A stretch of 64,000 nucleotides of DNA. Origin: Mucor racemosus. Lineage: Eukaryota > Mucoromycota > Mucoromycetes > Mucorales > Mucoraceae. Location: positions 1,699,001 to 1,763,000 of the forward strand of contig JAPEHQ010000007.1 of assembly GCA_027405735.1 (NCBI GenBank), in the 5' to 3' direction. Below, piece by piece: positions 12,871 through 24,340 of this stretch. The notes below the pieces were generated by a model. That model was not told the origin of the DNA and did not search any database. It saw nothing but the letters and a program-made list of their open reading frames with translations. Position numbers and translations under genes: made by a program. Every line of letters starts with the position of its first letter. The first letter of the stretch is position 1.

Positions 12871-14292
12871 GTTTTATTTATTTATCTTTGTTTTCCGCCA
12901 TTGTACAGTTCATGAACTTCATTCAATCATTTCACACACCTTATTTATGATCCCCCAAATAAAGTCTCTTAATATCAATAAAATTTTACGTGTGTATTTT
13001 ATACTATGGTTAAAGAGTGGCGTTGTACCGGTAAGATGTCATGTCTCAAAGCAACAGGTCCAGGACACACCTACCTGAAGAAAGAAGGGCTTGGTTGGCA
13101 TTCCTTGATTTCCTGATCTATGCCCTCGAAATCCATAAAACTCACTTGAATCACATGGGGTAAAGATCTTTTATTCGAGAATAAGAATTTCTCGAAAGAT
13201 CTCAATTCATTGTTATGGTTTCAAATTTAAGTTAAAAAATTAAAAAAAGTGTCTACATCTACAAGTTAAAATAGCCATAAATCTCAAATAGATCAATATT
13301 TCATAATTTGTAAATGCTACTAATGTATTTTTAGCATTCTTGGTATGATTTCTCTTTTTGATCTGCTCAAAAGTTCTTTAAGGAGTATGCAGAAGCGTGC
13401 TATTTTTGCTAGTTGATTAAATAGGTTGACGTGCCGATTAATGTGCTGTTCATGTTGCACAATAGACAATGTTTGTTTATACAAATCGAAAATAAACTCT
13501 CGAGCTTAATACTATTGTATCTTTCTGTTTGCATCATACAGGCTCAAAATAGATGGCTCTAGACCTGGTTTACTGTGCATTCTATTATTAAATTTGATGC
13601 ATATCATCTCTTATATGATATACAAATATAGGATGCGAATACAATTAACGTCTGAGGGCTTAGAAACCAACCTTTGAATGTTTGTGCTTGCTGTCGATGT
13701 AAAAGACAAATGACAAAATCAGCAGGTATACAACAAATTGCCTTTACAAGTAATACTATCAAAAGGGTTACATTAAACACCACAAAGAGTAGCGCGTTTT
13801 AAGAATTTTTATACAAGTTGTAGTTGGTAATAATCGGCTGATGTGTCTCATCGAACAAATCAAATAGTATCGTAAATGCATTTATAGTCACTAGAGCCAG
13901 CATGTCGGTATGCAGTACAAAAAGCTTTGGTCATTGCTGGCAGACGATTTTTTGTCATACATGACAATAAAATACGCCTTGCTTTTTGGCAGCAGCAGCA
14001 GACATCTAGTGGCTGAAAATAAATGGTTTAATTGATTTGCTTTTTAGGCATGATAGAACTGATCGGCTAATTCATTATGAGCCTTACAATTCAATCCGAG
14101 ATTTTGATGATTGATTGACTACCGTAATTTGACAATCAATCGATGTAGCTAAATAAACGCCGCATAATATCTTGTGTCTATTATCAAATACTTACAAGAG
14201 AACAGAGAACATAGAATATAAATCAATTACATATGTTACACTAAATGGATATTTCTATTAACCTTTAGTTGCCCGATTATTTAACAAAAATT

Positions 14293-14326
<34 letters not shown>

Positions 14327-14399
14327 AAAGTAAAAAGATGTCGATCTTTTTTATTTACAAATTAAGGGTGTTTGAAAAATGGAAAAAAAAATACATATA
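12871..14399. other. Intergenic, no supported gene
   Basis: About 1.5 kb. All frames are broken and no RNA gene is recognised. A 29-base A-run occupies 14296-14324, close to the 3' end of the minus-strand orphan ORF. No match to the dispersed repeat families seen elsewhere in the window. Confidence 0.4.
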
Positions 14400-14888
14400 T
14401 TATTGTGAATGTGAAGAAGAAGAAGAAGCAGCGGAAGAATAAGATGATGGAGACGATGCTGATGGAGGTGGTGGAAGAGGAAGAAGAGAAGTAGTAGTAT
14501 ATGATGTATTGTTTGAAGGTTGACATAGATCCATAATATATTTCTCGAGTAAAATTTCATTATTATCATTATCTTGATCATTCTCATCTTCCATTTCATT
14601 TTCATAAAATGCTCTTAAAATTGTACGTTCATCTTCACTCCAATACGATATATCAGAATCACTATTGTCTTCTGTATTTAATAGTTTTGTAGCAGTAGTC
14701 GATGTTTCATTGGCATTCGACATGTTTAATATTTTTGCCAACATTTCTATGGCTTCATCATGTGAGCTTTGTTCATATTGCGGCGGTTGAGTTTGTGGTT
14801 GTAGTTTATTCAAATTATTTGTAGGTGATGGACTTGATGATTCCTCTTTATCTTCATATTGATATTCATTACATAGCTGTTGGGTCAT
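14400..14888 (-). CDS. Hypothetical acidic, low-complexity protein
   Basis: Single-exon frame of 162 codons starting ATGACCCAACAG. I do not recognise a family. The N-terminal half is Gln/Ser/Pro-rich. A central acidic stretch (SDSDISYWSEDERTILRAF) is followed by Asp/Glu/Asn repeats. The tail is Leu-Pro then Ser-rich. The 5' flank on the coding strand is a T/C-rich tract, as at other starts in this window, which favours a real gene. The low complexity could equally be a chance frame. A short protein with acidic patches would fit a nuclear or regulatory role, but that is a guess. Confidence 0.45.
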   Translation of the reverse strand: MTQQLCNEYQYEDKEESSSPSPTNNLNKLQPQTQPPQYEQSSHDEAIEMLAKILNMSNANETSTTATKLLNTEDNSDSDISYWSEDERTILRAFYENEMEDENDQDNDNNEILLEKYIMDLCQPSNNTSYTTTSLLPLPPPPSASSPSSYSSAASSSSSHSQ

Positions 14889-16854
14889 CGAAAGAAAACC
14901 ATGAATATTTGATTATACAGTTGAAAGAGAAAAAAAACGAATGTATAAGAGCTGAAAAAAAAAAATAAAAAAAAAAGAAAGAGAGAGAGAGAAGAGAGGT
15001 AAGAATTGGATAGGATCTTCTTTGGGTATCTCTTTTTTTTTTTTGTCATCTTGACCCCCTCCCCTTTTGCCCATTTACTCTCCCAACCAACTGAAATCTT
15101 GCTCTTCGGAGTTGACCATTTTGGTTCCAAAAAAGTATGATCCCGAGATTCAAAAACCACTGTTCTTTGATTCCAACGATATACGGTATGATTTATCTAT
15201 TCCTTCTCCTCCTCCTCCCCCCCCTTATTCATTCCTACAACATCTTTAGTGATTCAGCAACAGCCTTTTGTTCCGAATATTGGGGGGATTTTCTTTCTCA
15301 TTATGTCTAACAAAATGAATACCTGAGTTTCAACATTTCAATAAATAATCGCTAAATAATTGAGAGTACACATCAATTATTTATGATTACATTGTAACCA
15401 ATATCCTCCCAATTCGGGATCTTCAACAATAATATTTCTTCCCTTATTTGGTGATGCTTCTAGGAGCTTTGTCTATACGGTATAAATTAGATTGGTTTCT
15501 TGATATATAGAGGAGTACGTAAAGCACGATGGATTTCTATAACAGTTTTAATTTGGATTTATACAGGTTTACCAAAAAAATATGATCTGGCGAACCCTGT
15601 TAAAAGTTGATTCCTTTGTTTTGATTTGTACACAACATACTTGTGACAAAAAAAAAAACAAAAAACAAAAAACATTTCAAATTGTATGAGTGTATCATGC
15701 ATATATAATGGTGCTTGGTCATTATAATTAATCGACAAATTCACTCTTTGATGTATCACTAATTGGGTTCCACGTTTTTATTATTATTTGATTGCTTATG
15801 ACACAAATTTACAGTCTTTGTCCATTATATTATCAAGTTTTAATCGTAAAATACTATACAAACCTTTTTCTATACTTGCTTATCTTTTGCTCACCTAAAA
15901 AGTTTGGTATATATAAATGTGCAGTTCGTCAGTTTTATGATTTACATTCAGGTTTGAATATACAGATAAAGCTAGTCTATAATGAATATTTATGCAAATC
16001 AGGCTTCATTAGTGCACTCAACATGCATATACAACGTATTTAACGACGCTTTCAAGACTTCATGAGTACGCCATACACTAAAACTAGAATACTGAAATTC
16101 ATGGGCAGCATGAAATATAAAATTGCATTTTTTATCATGTTTATTTTTTTTAAAAAAAATGCTTATACTCACTTGAAAGCTATTATAGTATTTAGACATA
16201 AAAAGAATGAAAATTCATAAGCCAGCATTCTTTCTGGTATATTGTAACCTCCATCTAAAATATCAAATAGTATACATACGAGATTACATTGAACTATTTT
16301 TCATTGATATAATTTTCTAAATCATAACATGAGACTATTTGAATTGTTAGACATTCGAAAAATCAAAAATATTATAAATTCACACTCATGATGTTATAAA
16401 CAGAACGTTTGCTTTTAAAAGACTCAAAGCTAACATTAAACATATATGTTGATCTAACATGTCCAATCTAGCTACAGGAGGGGCATCTATTACTGCCGGA
16501 GCTGGTTTTTTTTTTTTCGAGAATCAACAATTTAGGAAATTTAAAAAAATGAGCGCAATACATTTCAATAACTAAACCTATATGAAATAGGTTTCATGAT
16601 ATACGCTGTATAATATAGCTTTGATGTAAACTAGATGTGATAAGCCGCTTGTTTTCATAAATATTTTGTATTTTGTAGAAGAGCCAAAAAAAAAATAGGT
16701 AAAATTTACGGCGCTTCATCCCAGAAATTAGAGTTGATTTATAACTACTCCTAAATATACGTCAAAGCAAGGTAAAATAAGCCAGTGGACCGAAGATACT
16801 ATGCTTTAATATATTTACTTTTATTTTGATTCAGCATTTAGTATGAGCTCGAAT
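14889..16854. other. Intergenic / start of repeat island
   Basis: About 2 kb with no credible gene. The first 350 bp holds purine- and pyrimidine-rich tracts (poly-A at 14955-14980, GA-repeat at 14982-14999, C-run near 15220) that look like the promoter of the minus-strand orphan ORF. The remainder is AT-rich unique-looking sequence leading into the composite repeat at 16.85 kb. Confidence 0.4.
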
Positions 16855-16962
16855 CATCTTGTTTTTATTTAATTGCTGTATCATTAAAAATTAAGCTTTC
16901 CATCGCTTATAACAATAACAATGGGATGTTTCTGATTTTAAATTGACATTTATCATAAGGCG

Positions 16963-17167
16963 GGCTGATGATACGTTTGATACTACTGTAGATGGAACCA
17001 GTAAATTTAATTTATGAAATTTGAATGCAAATACCGAGAAACCGTTTGTAAGTACTTAAATTGGTTCTGGTGAAACATTGAATAAATTAGCTTGGTGGGA
17101 CAAAGAGGGTAAAAAGGCGGCAATAGGTTCCAGTGATGGCCATGTTTATGTTTATGATATTGAATAA
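16963..17167 (+). pseudogene. Dynein intermediate chain-like WD40 fragment, copy I
   Basis: Conceptual translation across broken frames gives DGTS-FNL, a stop or frame break, LNANTEKPFVS, then GSGE-LNKLAW and GKKAAIGSSDGHVYVYDIE. This order and spacing resemble one WD repeat of cytoplasmic dynein intermediate chain (LDLWNLN, E-P, NP-LN--RW, G-EIAVGD-EGQI-IYD). Stops and frameshifts are present, so it is a relic. The same fragment recurs at 22.37, 46.86 and 55.2 kb inside the same repeat unit. Confidence 0.6.
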
Positions 17168-17925
17168 TAGGTAAGACTAAAACTCAATGTAAATCACCTC
17201 TAGCACAATAATTATAAGTAGTACTGTATTATCATCAAATAATCTATCACACAATATTAACATGTTTAAAGATTTGCAGTAATAAGCTTGAATCAAGTGG
17301 GTACAGCATTGTAAATTCTTGAAAAAGTTCTCAAGTATTATAAAATCTCTTATTTTTAAGACTTACAAGGCTTATAAGCGGAATATTAATTTCAAAAATT
17401 ATTCTTGTCCAGATCATCAATTTTGACATTTTTTAAATTTTTTTTTTTAATTTTTCAAATCTAGAGTTAATTATACTACCAATTATGAAAATAAAAAATA
17501 TACGCATATACAGAACTTAGCGCTCTATTTGCTCAATAAAAAATAACAAACATTTTTATTGCAAAATATTACATGAAAATCCTTTAACCAAAAATCCGTT
17601 TTTGGGGCAAAGGTACAAAATTTCATTAATTAAAATTTAATATTAAGCTTTTATAAAATATGTATTAGCTATGGCTACAATTTTCTCTCACAATGTAGTG
17701 CATTTAAACGTCGATTTTGGTATCAAAAATTGATTTTTCTGTTTTTTGATGAAAATCATGAGTGTTGGTAAGGATAAAATGAGCCCCGAAAATGTCCGCT
17801 ACAAAAACTGAATTTTCAGACCGTACATGGTTAAATATAAGAAAAGTGAAAAAAAACGCTTTTTTATCTAAAACTTAGGTATACCATAGTATAAGAGACT
17901 TAGCCGTTCAATCGTGCTACCTTGC

Positions 17926-18157
17926 TGAGAGTTTATGGATACATACAATCTTATTTATAGAAAGAATAATGATAAAGACTAGTAACATTTATCATGGAGA
18001 ACGTAGGCTTTATTACTAGAAAAACTAATGGTAAAAGAAAGAACCAAGAGCTTCTAGGTCATGGATTAAAAGACTATTTATAAGAATTACATTTCAATAT
18101 GAGTTAGAAATGGAATTGGCTTCAAAATTGGCTGTTTAATATCCTCGAAAACCGACA
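17926..18157 (-). mobile_element. Solo LTR, family L2, copy 1
   Basis: 232 bp, beginning TGAGAG and ending CGACA. It interrupts composite repeat copy I at a site that is empty in copy II (near 23,340) and near 49,010. Flanks are CTTGC (17921-17925) and CTTTC (18158-18162), a 5-bp duplication with one mismatch. It aligns in direct orientation with 58406-58635, and its reverse complement aligns with 29829-30045. Strand is set by an AATAAA word in the latter copy and is tentative. Confidence 0.75.
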
Positions 18158-19199
18158 CTTTCTATGCTCAATTAAGGCGTCGCTCTACGGGCTCGCTTTT
18201 CCAATTTTTTAATGACTGTATGATATGTTGATATGACAGACGGTTTTTCTGGTAGAAAAATGCATCTTTCTACAATAACAGATGTTGCTTACTATTTTGT
18301 TTAGTTTATGGTTCATGCTGTAATGCTGCTTTTACATTGGCTGACATGAGCAATTTAGCAGGGTTTTAATTACGCTAAATAATGTAAAGCCTTAAAAATT
18401 CTTTTATACGCGTGTTGTTCCTCTCTTTTTGGTTTTATATTTCAAGGATATATTCATCGTTTGATAAGGCATATCAAACTATCAAGCTGATATTTTTCTC
18501 TTTTATCTGAATGCGCATGTTAGCATAAGGGAGTACTGTTTTTAATATAGGTAGCAGTCTATATTAGAGGCTGACATTTTCATTTAATTGCATTCTAAGA
18601 TTAAATATCATTATTTACTACTGTATTGTTGGACGTATTTCTTGATGATTACCAGATCAAATCGAAGGCAATGATATTTATATCTACTCAATGGAAAGCT
18701 AGAGCTGGCTACAAATACATGAAATGTTTGAGGAAAATGATAAAATTTCAAATGATATAGAAACAAAAAAAAAGAATAATCTAATGTCTTGTCTGATAAT
18801 TATAGTTTTGATGGTAGCTAGTTAGTGTATACTTGAAAACAAATCTTTTTACAGCTGACAATTGTAATCTAAAATAGTAAGTTTAAAAAAGATTAATTTG
18901 TTTAAGTTTTATGTGTGATAAAGTAACATCTATAATCTTAGATTTGGCTTGCATATAAATTTAAGCAGGCAGCAAGTGTTGTTTAAGTTTATGCTCGAGC
19001 AAAAACCATTGTTGATGTAAACATTATAGCTATAAAGATATTTACAAATAATAATAATCGTAAATATACTGACTCTTACATGTATTGCTCTACATCAACG
19101 ACTTATTAAATTGTATTGTCGATAATCTATATTAATAAAAGCAAATGTAATTTAAAAACCCATTCCAGTAAAAAATGTAATGAAATTTTGAGAACGGCA

Positions 19200-19540
19200 C
19201 GATGCTCATGTACAGACCAATTTGTGCCCATACAACCAGCTCATTATGCGCATGGCCAAATGTAATTATTATGCACAAATAGGAATAACGATATGCTTAT
19301 GGGCAATTCTACTATCATGCATACATAGGATTAATGTTATGTGCACGGACAGAATCTATAATTCTATACACACAAGCTTTTCGTTATGCTCGTGTGCAGT
19401 TTCTATTGTTGTGCCCTTGTACAGCATCTTGTTATCTTTTTAGTCATTATTTAGTGGGCTCAACAACTCATCAGGCCATACTGTGCAGCCCACCTAGGCA
19501 CAACAAAATTATCTTGTGGAGTACGGGTCGGCCGTAGTGC
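19200..19540. repeat. GTGC-rich repeat block E, copy 1
   Basis: Starts near GAACGGCACGATG and ends near a GTCGGCCG word. It recurs at about 30.46-30.73 kb, where internal stretches are deleted. Enriched in TGTGCCC, GTGCA and TATGGGCA words in both orientations, unlike the surrounding AT-rich DNA. No coding capacity is recognised. Confidence 0.6.
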
Positions 19541-20829
19541 TTTTATATATAAATCCTTTAAATTTTTAATTTTATGGACTCTTTTTGAATCCGGTTGTAT
19601 CATCTTAAACTTTTCAAGTTCATTCCGTTATTAGTCTAATTATGTTGTAGGTTATACTATGCTTTACTTAAAATAAGCCTTTGAATAATTAATAGCAGCA
19701 GAAATACAGCCGAAACTTAATTTTTGTATGAGATTTCAATACCTGTATTTTATAGCTGCTTGGAATATTTATACAGCCGTGTCCGGGCTGTCCGGTAGTT
19801 TTTTTTAGAGATTTAAAGCTTGGAAATATCATTAGATGGCCACTTCCGGAGATTGTTCGGCTTTTTTGAAAGAGTGACCATTGGCAAAAATATGAATCAT
19901 ATACTATGTTGTATGCCACCAAGTACCATGTGCTATCTCCTTCTACAGTATCAATACATCTTACAATTTATTGACTACGAGATTTATTGAAATGTAAACT
20001 CTTGATACTGGATATAAAAGACTCCTAGCGTACTAAGTTTATCCAGCGATTACCAATAACGCTTGGGTCTCAATTATAACACCATATTATTTTATCTCAG
20101 CTGTTAATCAATTAAGTAGCAACCAAATATACATCCAAGCATATTTAGCGCAGCATTGAAACAAGACAACTGACAACTCACAAGCTCTGCAAGAACGGTT
20201 AAATTATGATTGATCCATGTAAATCCATAGATCACTATCAAACAGATCTGATGGTTCAATAGTGCCTTAAATTACATCTCAGGATCTCAATGTCAAATTA
20301 ATATACTGTAAAAGGCCATACTTTTATATCTTAATAAACGATACCTTGCCTTTATTATACAGTTGAAGAACTGATTCATTACTCATTCTCTTTTAATTGT
20401 ATTCTTTTTTAAGTATTATTCATCAAACCTGAAAATATACAACAAGGCTAAACCTTTTGCAATTCTGGGGATCAGCGCTAGAAGTACTTGCCATTGCAAC
20501 GGGAGGTCATTTGGATTCATATTCGCTGAGAAGAACTGATGGGATTGCTGATCTTAGTAGGTGTAAGTAGCAGGTAACCAACTTGTTTCTCAAACTGGCT
20601 GAACGTAAAATGACCCATGGATGCTGGTAGTATTGGTTTCGAGCTGGGTTTTGCCTGCCAAATCTATTAGTATGCATATCATATGCATTAATGAAAAAGG
20701 AAAAAATTTACTAGACGTATGCAAAACTTATTAAGAAAAAAAAAGGAGGATCATATTATCATATTCGATGAGAAGCAAGGTCATCGGAGATTCTCTTTCA
20801 AAATTCATATCCTAATACCAAGGGGCTTC

Positions 20830-20915
20830 CCCTTTGGTGGGTTTGAACTCACGAATATGTGTGTCGCACTCAATTTGTAGCGCATGCGTTACCCGTTATG
20901 CTTGTCACTCTCCTT
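20830..20915 (-). other. Degenerate tRNA-like sequence (possible Pol III relic)
   Basis: On the minus strand a D-arm/A-box-like stretch (AAGCATAACGGGTAACGC) is followed about 45 bases later by a T-arm/B-box-like GAGTTCAAACCCACC. The anticodon stem does not pair and the T-stem is one base short, so it is not a functional tRNA. It could be a tRNA pseudogene or the head of a tRNA-derived SINE. Low confidence. Confidence 0.3.
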
Positions 20916-21454
20916 TGATCTACAATTTTAATCCGCGTATTTGTGGAAATGTATTTGTCATTTTTTCACTATTTTGGGAAATGCAGCAAATTAAGGTATA
21001 TTTTTTCTTTTTTAAAATGATAGTAGAGCTTTCCAGAAGTTGGCAGTAGACATCATCTGGAAAAAATGCCAATTTTTGATGGAGGTATAGACAAAACTCA
21101 ATGTTAGTACATTAATATTAAGCTGTGTAACACAAAAATTGAATATGGATAAATATAAAGCAACATTTGCCAAAATGGGAGTTAGTATAACATGAGTTAC
21201 AACGCACAGAAACTCAAGTGATATTCAACAGATGCAGTTGCATTTGGAAATTCAGTTTTTAGGGGTAGAAACACCTAGAATTATGAATTATACTGGATAA
21301 CCAAAGTGCGCATTATACATCAAACTAAAGACAGATACCAACTTTCCAACCCACCAGTGTTAAATGCAGATATCAGTTGTATAATCTCTACCAATGCGAA
21401 ATAATAATATGATATACTGTATGAATCAATTAGTTTGACAATCATAATCAGTGC

Positions 21455-21498
<44 letters not shown>
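21455..21498. repeat. (TAA)n microsatellite
   Basis: About 14 tandem TAA units directly upstream of solo LTR L3. Simple-sequence tract, not within a gene. Confidence 0.9.
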
Positions 21499-21519
21499 GG
21501 ATTAAGTTTTTAAAGTAAT

Positions 21520-21951
21520 TGTGGACTACATCCATTTAGATCTCCATTTCATCTGGTGTCTAACTTGAATTACCGCTGGGATAAATCAGGAATCACTTTG
21601 ATTTGACATGTCTGATTGATACAGCAAATAATCTTATAACCGAGATGTGGATCCTAGCAAATTATAATTATTGACCTGAATCATAAATACACCATTATTC
21701 AATATGGCCTGATTTCATTCATGATAAAATCAGGACCTAAAGATATCGGGTAGATTATGGAAATGGCATGTTCCTATTTGTTCTCATTGATTTATAATAT
21801 AGATTAGAAATTGTGTATAAATAGAAGGACATCTTCCTTTCAAAGAAGAGTCAATTAAGTTCTACTTGATAATAAAAGCCTAACGTTATCTAGTCGAATT
21901 CCTATTGTTTTTTTATACTTTTTTTCCGTGAATATCTCTACCTGTTCCACA
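21520..21951 (+). mobile_element. Solo LTR, family L3
   Basis: 432 bp bounded by inverted termini TGTGGA...TCCACA and flanked by a perfect 5-bp duplication GTAAT (21515-21519 and 21952-21956). Internally a TATAAATAG box at 21816-21824 and an AATAAAA signal at 21871-21877 are in the right order and spacing for U3-R-U5 on the plus strand. No internal retroelement domain is adjacent, so this is a solo LTR left by LTR-LTR recombination. No second copy was noticed in the window. Confidence 0.85.
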
Positions 21952-22365
21952 GTAATAGCAAAAACCTATCAACAGTATACTAGTAAATTGTAATTTAATG
22001 CACTATCGTTAAATATGGCCGAATATTAATGAACCAGAGAAAATACAACCGGTAAAAAAAAAACTGATACTCAATGTAAAACGAGGTCAAGATTGATAAA
22101 AGGCGCATTCATTGTGTAGTAGGAATCGCGACATTTTGATGGATAGAAATTACAGGACCAAGATGTTGTGTTTGTTTTAGGATTTTCAAAAGGGTTTAAA
22201 AGCATTCTTCATTAAACTCAACTAGATGTTGAATACTCACCATATGCGATTAATATCATTTTGTCTTTGATTTAATTGTTGTATTATTAAAAATCAAGCT
22301 TTTCATAGCTTATAACAATGACAATGGGATGCTTCTGATTTCAGATTGACATTTATTATAATAAG

Positions 22366-22590
22366 GTGGGCTGATGATACGTTTGATACTACTTTAGATG
22401 GAACCAGTCCATTTAGTTTATGGAATTTGAATGCAAATACCAAGGAATCATTTGTAAGTACTTACTATAGGTTGGTTCTAGTAAAGTATTATTGAATAAA
22501 TTGGCTTGGGACAAAAAGAGGATAAAAAGATGGCAATATATAGGTTTCTTCAGTGATGGCTATGTTTATGTTTAAGATATGATATTGGAA
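22366..22590 (+). pseudogene. Dynein intermediate chain-like WD40 fragment, copy II
   Basis: Same fragment as at 16,963: DGTSPFSLWNLN, a broken middle, then LNKLAW and, after frame breaks, a decayed counterpart of the SSDGHVYVYD segment. Carries its own stops and small insertions relative to the other copies, consistent with independent decay after duplication of the host repeat. Confidence 0.55.
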
Positions 22591-23901
22591 ACTTAAGATT
22601 AAAACTCAATGTAAACCACTTTTAATACAATAATTATAATGTAAGACTATATTATCATTAAATAAACTACCACACAATATTAACATGTATAAAGATTTGC
22701 AATAATAAGCTTGAATCAAGTGGGTACAGCATCGTAGATTCTCGAAAAAGTTCTCAAGTATTATAAAATCTCTTATTTTTAAGACTTACAAGGCTTATAA
22801 GCGGAATATCAATTTCAAAAATTATTCTTGTCCAGATCATCAATTTTGACATTTTTTAATTTTTTTTTTCTGGTTTTGCAAATTTAGAGTTAATTATACT
22901 ACCAATTATAAAAATAAAAAATATACACATATACAGAACTTAGCGCTCTATTTGCTCAATAAAAAATAACAAACCTTTTTATTGCAAAATATTACATGAA
23001 AATCCTTAAACCAAAAATCCGTTTTTTGGGCAAAAGTACAAAATTTCATTAATTAAAATTTAATATTAAGCTTTTATAAAATATGTATTAGCTATGGCTA
23101 CAATTTTCTCTCACAATGTAGTGCATTTAAACGTCGATTTTGGTATCAAAAATTGATTTTTCTGTTTTTTGATCTAAATCACGAGTGTTGGTAAGGATAA
23201 AATGAGTCCCCGAAAATGTCCGCTACAAAAACTGAATTTTCAGACTGTACATGGTTAAATATAAGAAAAGTTTCTTAAAAAAACGCTTTTTTATTTAAAA
23301 CTTAGATATACCATAGTATAAGAGACTTAGCCGTTCAATCTTGCTATGCTCAATTACGGCGTCGCTCTACGGGCTCGCGTTTGCAACTTTTTAATGAATG
23401 TATGATATGACAGACGGTTTTTCTGGTAGAAAAATGTATGCTTTTATGGTAACAGCAATTATTGCCTATTTTATTTAGTTTATGGTTCATACGTTGTAAT
23501 ACTGCTTTTACATAGGCTGAAATGAGCAATTTAGCAGCGTTTTAATTGCGCTAAATAATGTAAAGTCTTGAAATTATTTTTCTACGTGTGTTACTTTCAT
23601 ATTCCAAGGATATTCTCACCGTTTGATAAGGCATATCAGACTATCAAGCTGGTATTCTTTTCTTTTACCTGAATACGTATGCTAACAAAAGGGGCTAATG
23701 TTTTTAATATAGGTAGCAGTCTATATTGTCGACTAATATTTTTTATTTAACCGCATTCGAAGATCAAATATCATTATTTACTACTGCGTTGTTGGACGTA
23801 TTTCTTGATTAACATATCAAATCAAAGGCAATCATATTTATATCATTATATCTACTCAATAAAAAGCTTGAACTGGCTACAAACCCACGAAATGTTCCAT
23901 A

Positions 23902-24222
23902 TGCTACAAAAATAGTAATTAAACAAAAAAAAGCGTTGCGACTACAATTATAACTCTTTGATATTTATTTAAGATATAAAGTAAAAGCAAAGGTTTATGG
24001 ATTACCATAGCCTTTGTGATATATATACTATTTTCTAATTCTATTAATAATACAGTAATAAGATCTTGAAGCAAGATCTTCATGGTTTAGTTCCTAGTTT
24101 GGGAGTACCAGTGGTACAATTTGACATTTTAAAGTTTTGTGTGATTTAAGGTTATTAGATCTTAGATGTTGACTAAGATCAATTTGATTACTAAACAAAC
24201 TTGGTATATGTAGTTTACTACA
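23902..24222 (-). repeat. 3' LTR of the chromovirus
   Basis: 321 bp. Read on the coding (minus) strand it starts TGTAGTAAACTAC and ends TTTTTGTAGCA, giving canonical TG...CA ends. Identical to the copy at 29449-29769. Confidence 0.96.
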
Positions 24223-24236
24223 TGCTCCCCGGCCAA
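24223..24236 (-). promoter_or_regulatory. Polypurine tract of the chromovirus
   Basis: On the minus strand GGCCGGGGAGCA abuts the TG of the 3' LTR, the expected position for the plus-strand primer in reverse transcription. Assigned from position and composition. Confidence 0.65.
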
Positions 24237-24294
24237 ACACATTGATGAATGTGTTGACAAGAGAAGTAATGAAATAGTGTAAAGTAAAGTAGTA

Positions 24295-24337
<43 letters not shown>

Positions 24338-24340
24338 AAA

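Larger units (their letters stand above)
16855..20440 (+). repeat. Composite repeat B, copy I
   Basis: About 3.6 kb that matches 22.2-31.0 kb (copy II, split by a retrotransposon) and, in part, 46.5-47.8 kb, 48.7-49.2 kb and 54.6-55.8 kb. Internal order: dynein-like gene fragment, a block ending near 17.93 kb, a solo LTR, a block around 18.16-18.9 kb, a GTGC-rich block (19.20-19.54 kb), a short unique stretch, then a block (19.95-20.44 kb) in opposite orientation to its counterparts at 30.77 and 47.78 kb. No transposase is recognised and the edges are approximate. Confidence 0.75.

Noticed and set aside
14885..15160. 91-codon minus-strand frame upstream of the orphan ORF
   Set aside because: Lacks an ATG at its start and consists mostly of poly-Lys and poly-Phe/Leu from purine and pyrimidine tracts.
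19947..20440. Possible additional solo LTR (TG...CA-like ends) related to 47,774-48,300
   Set aside because: The two copies end differently and I could not find a matching 5-bp duplication at either site, so it is left as a repeat block.
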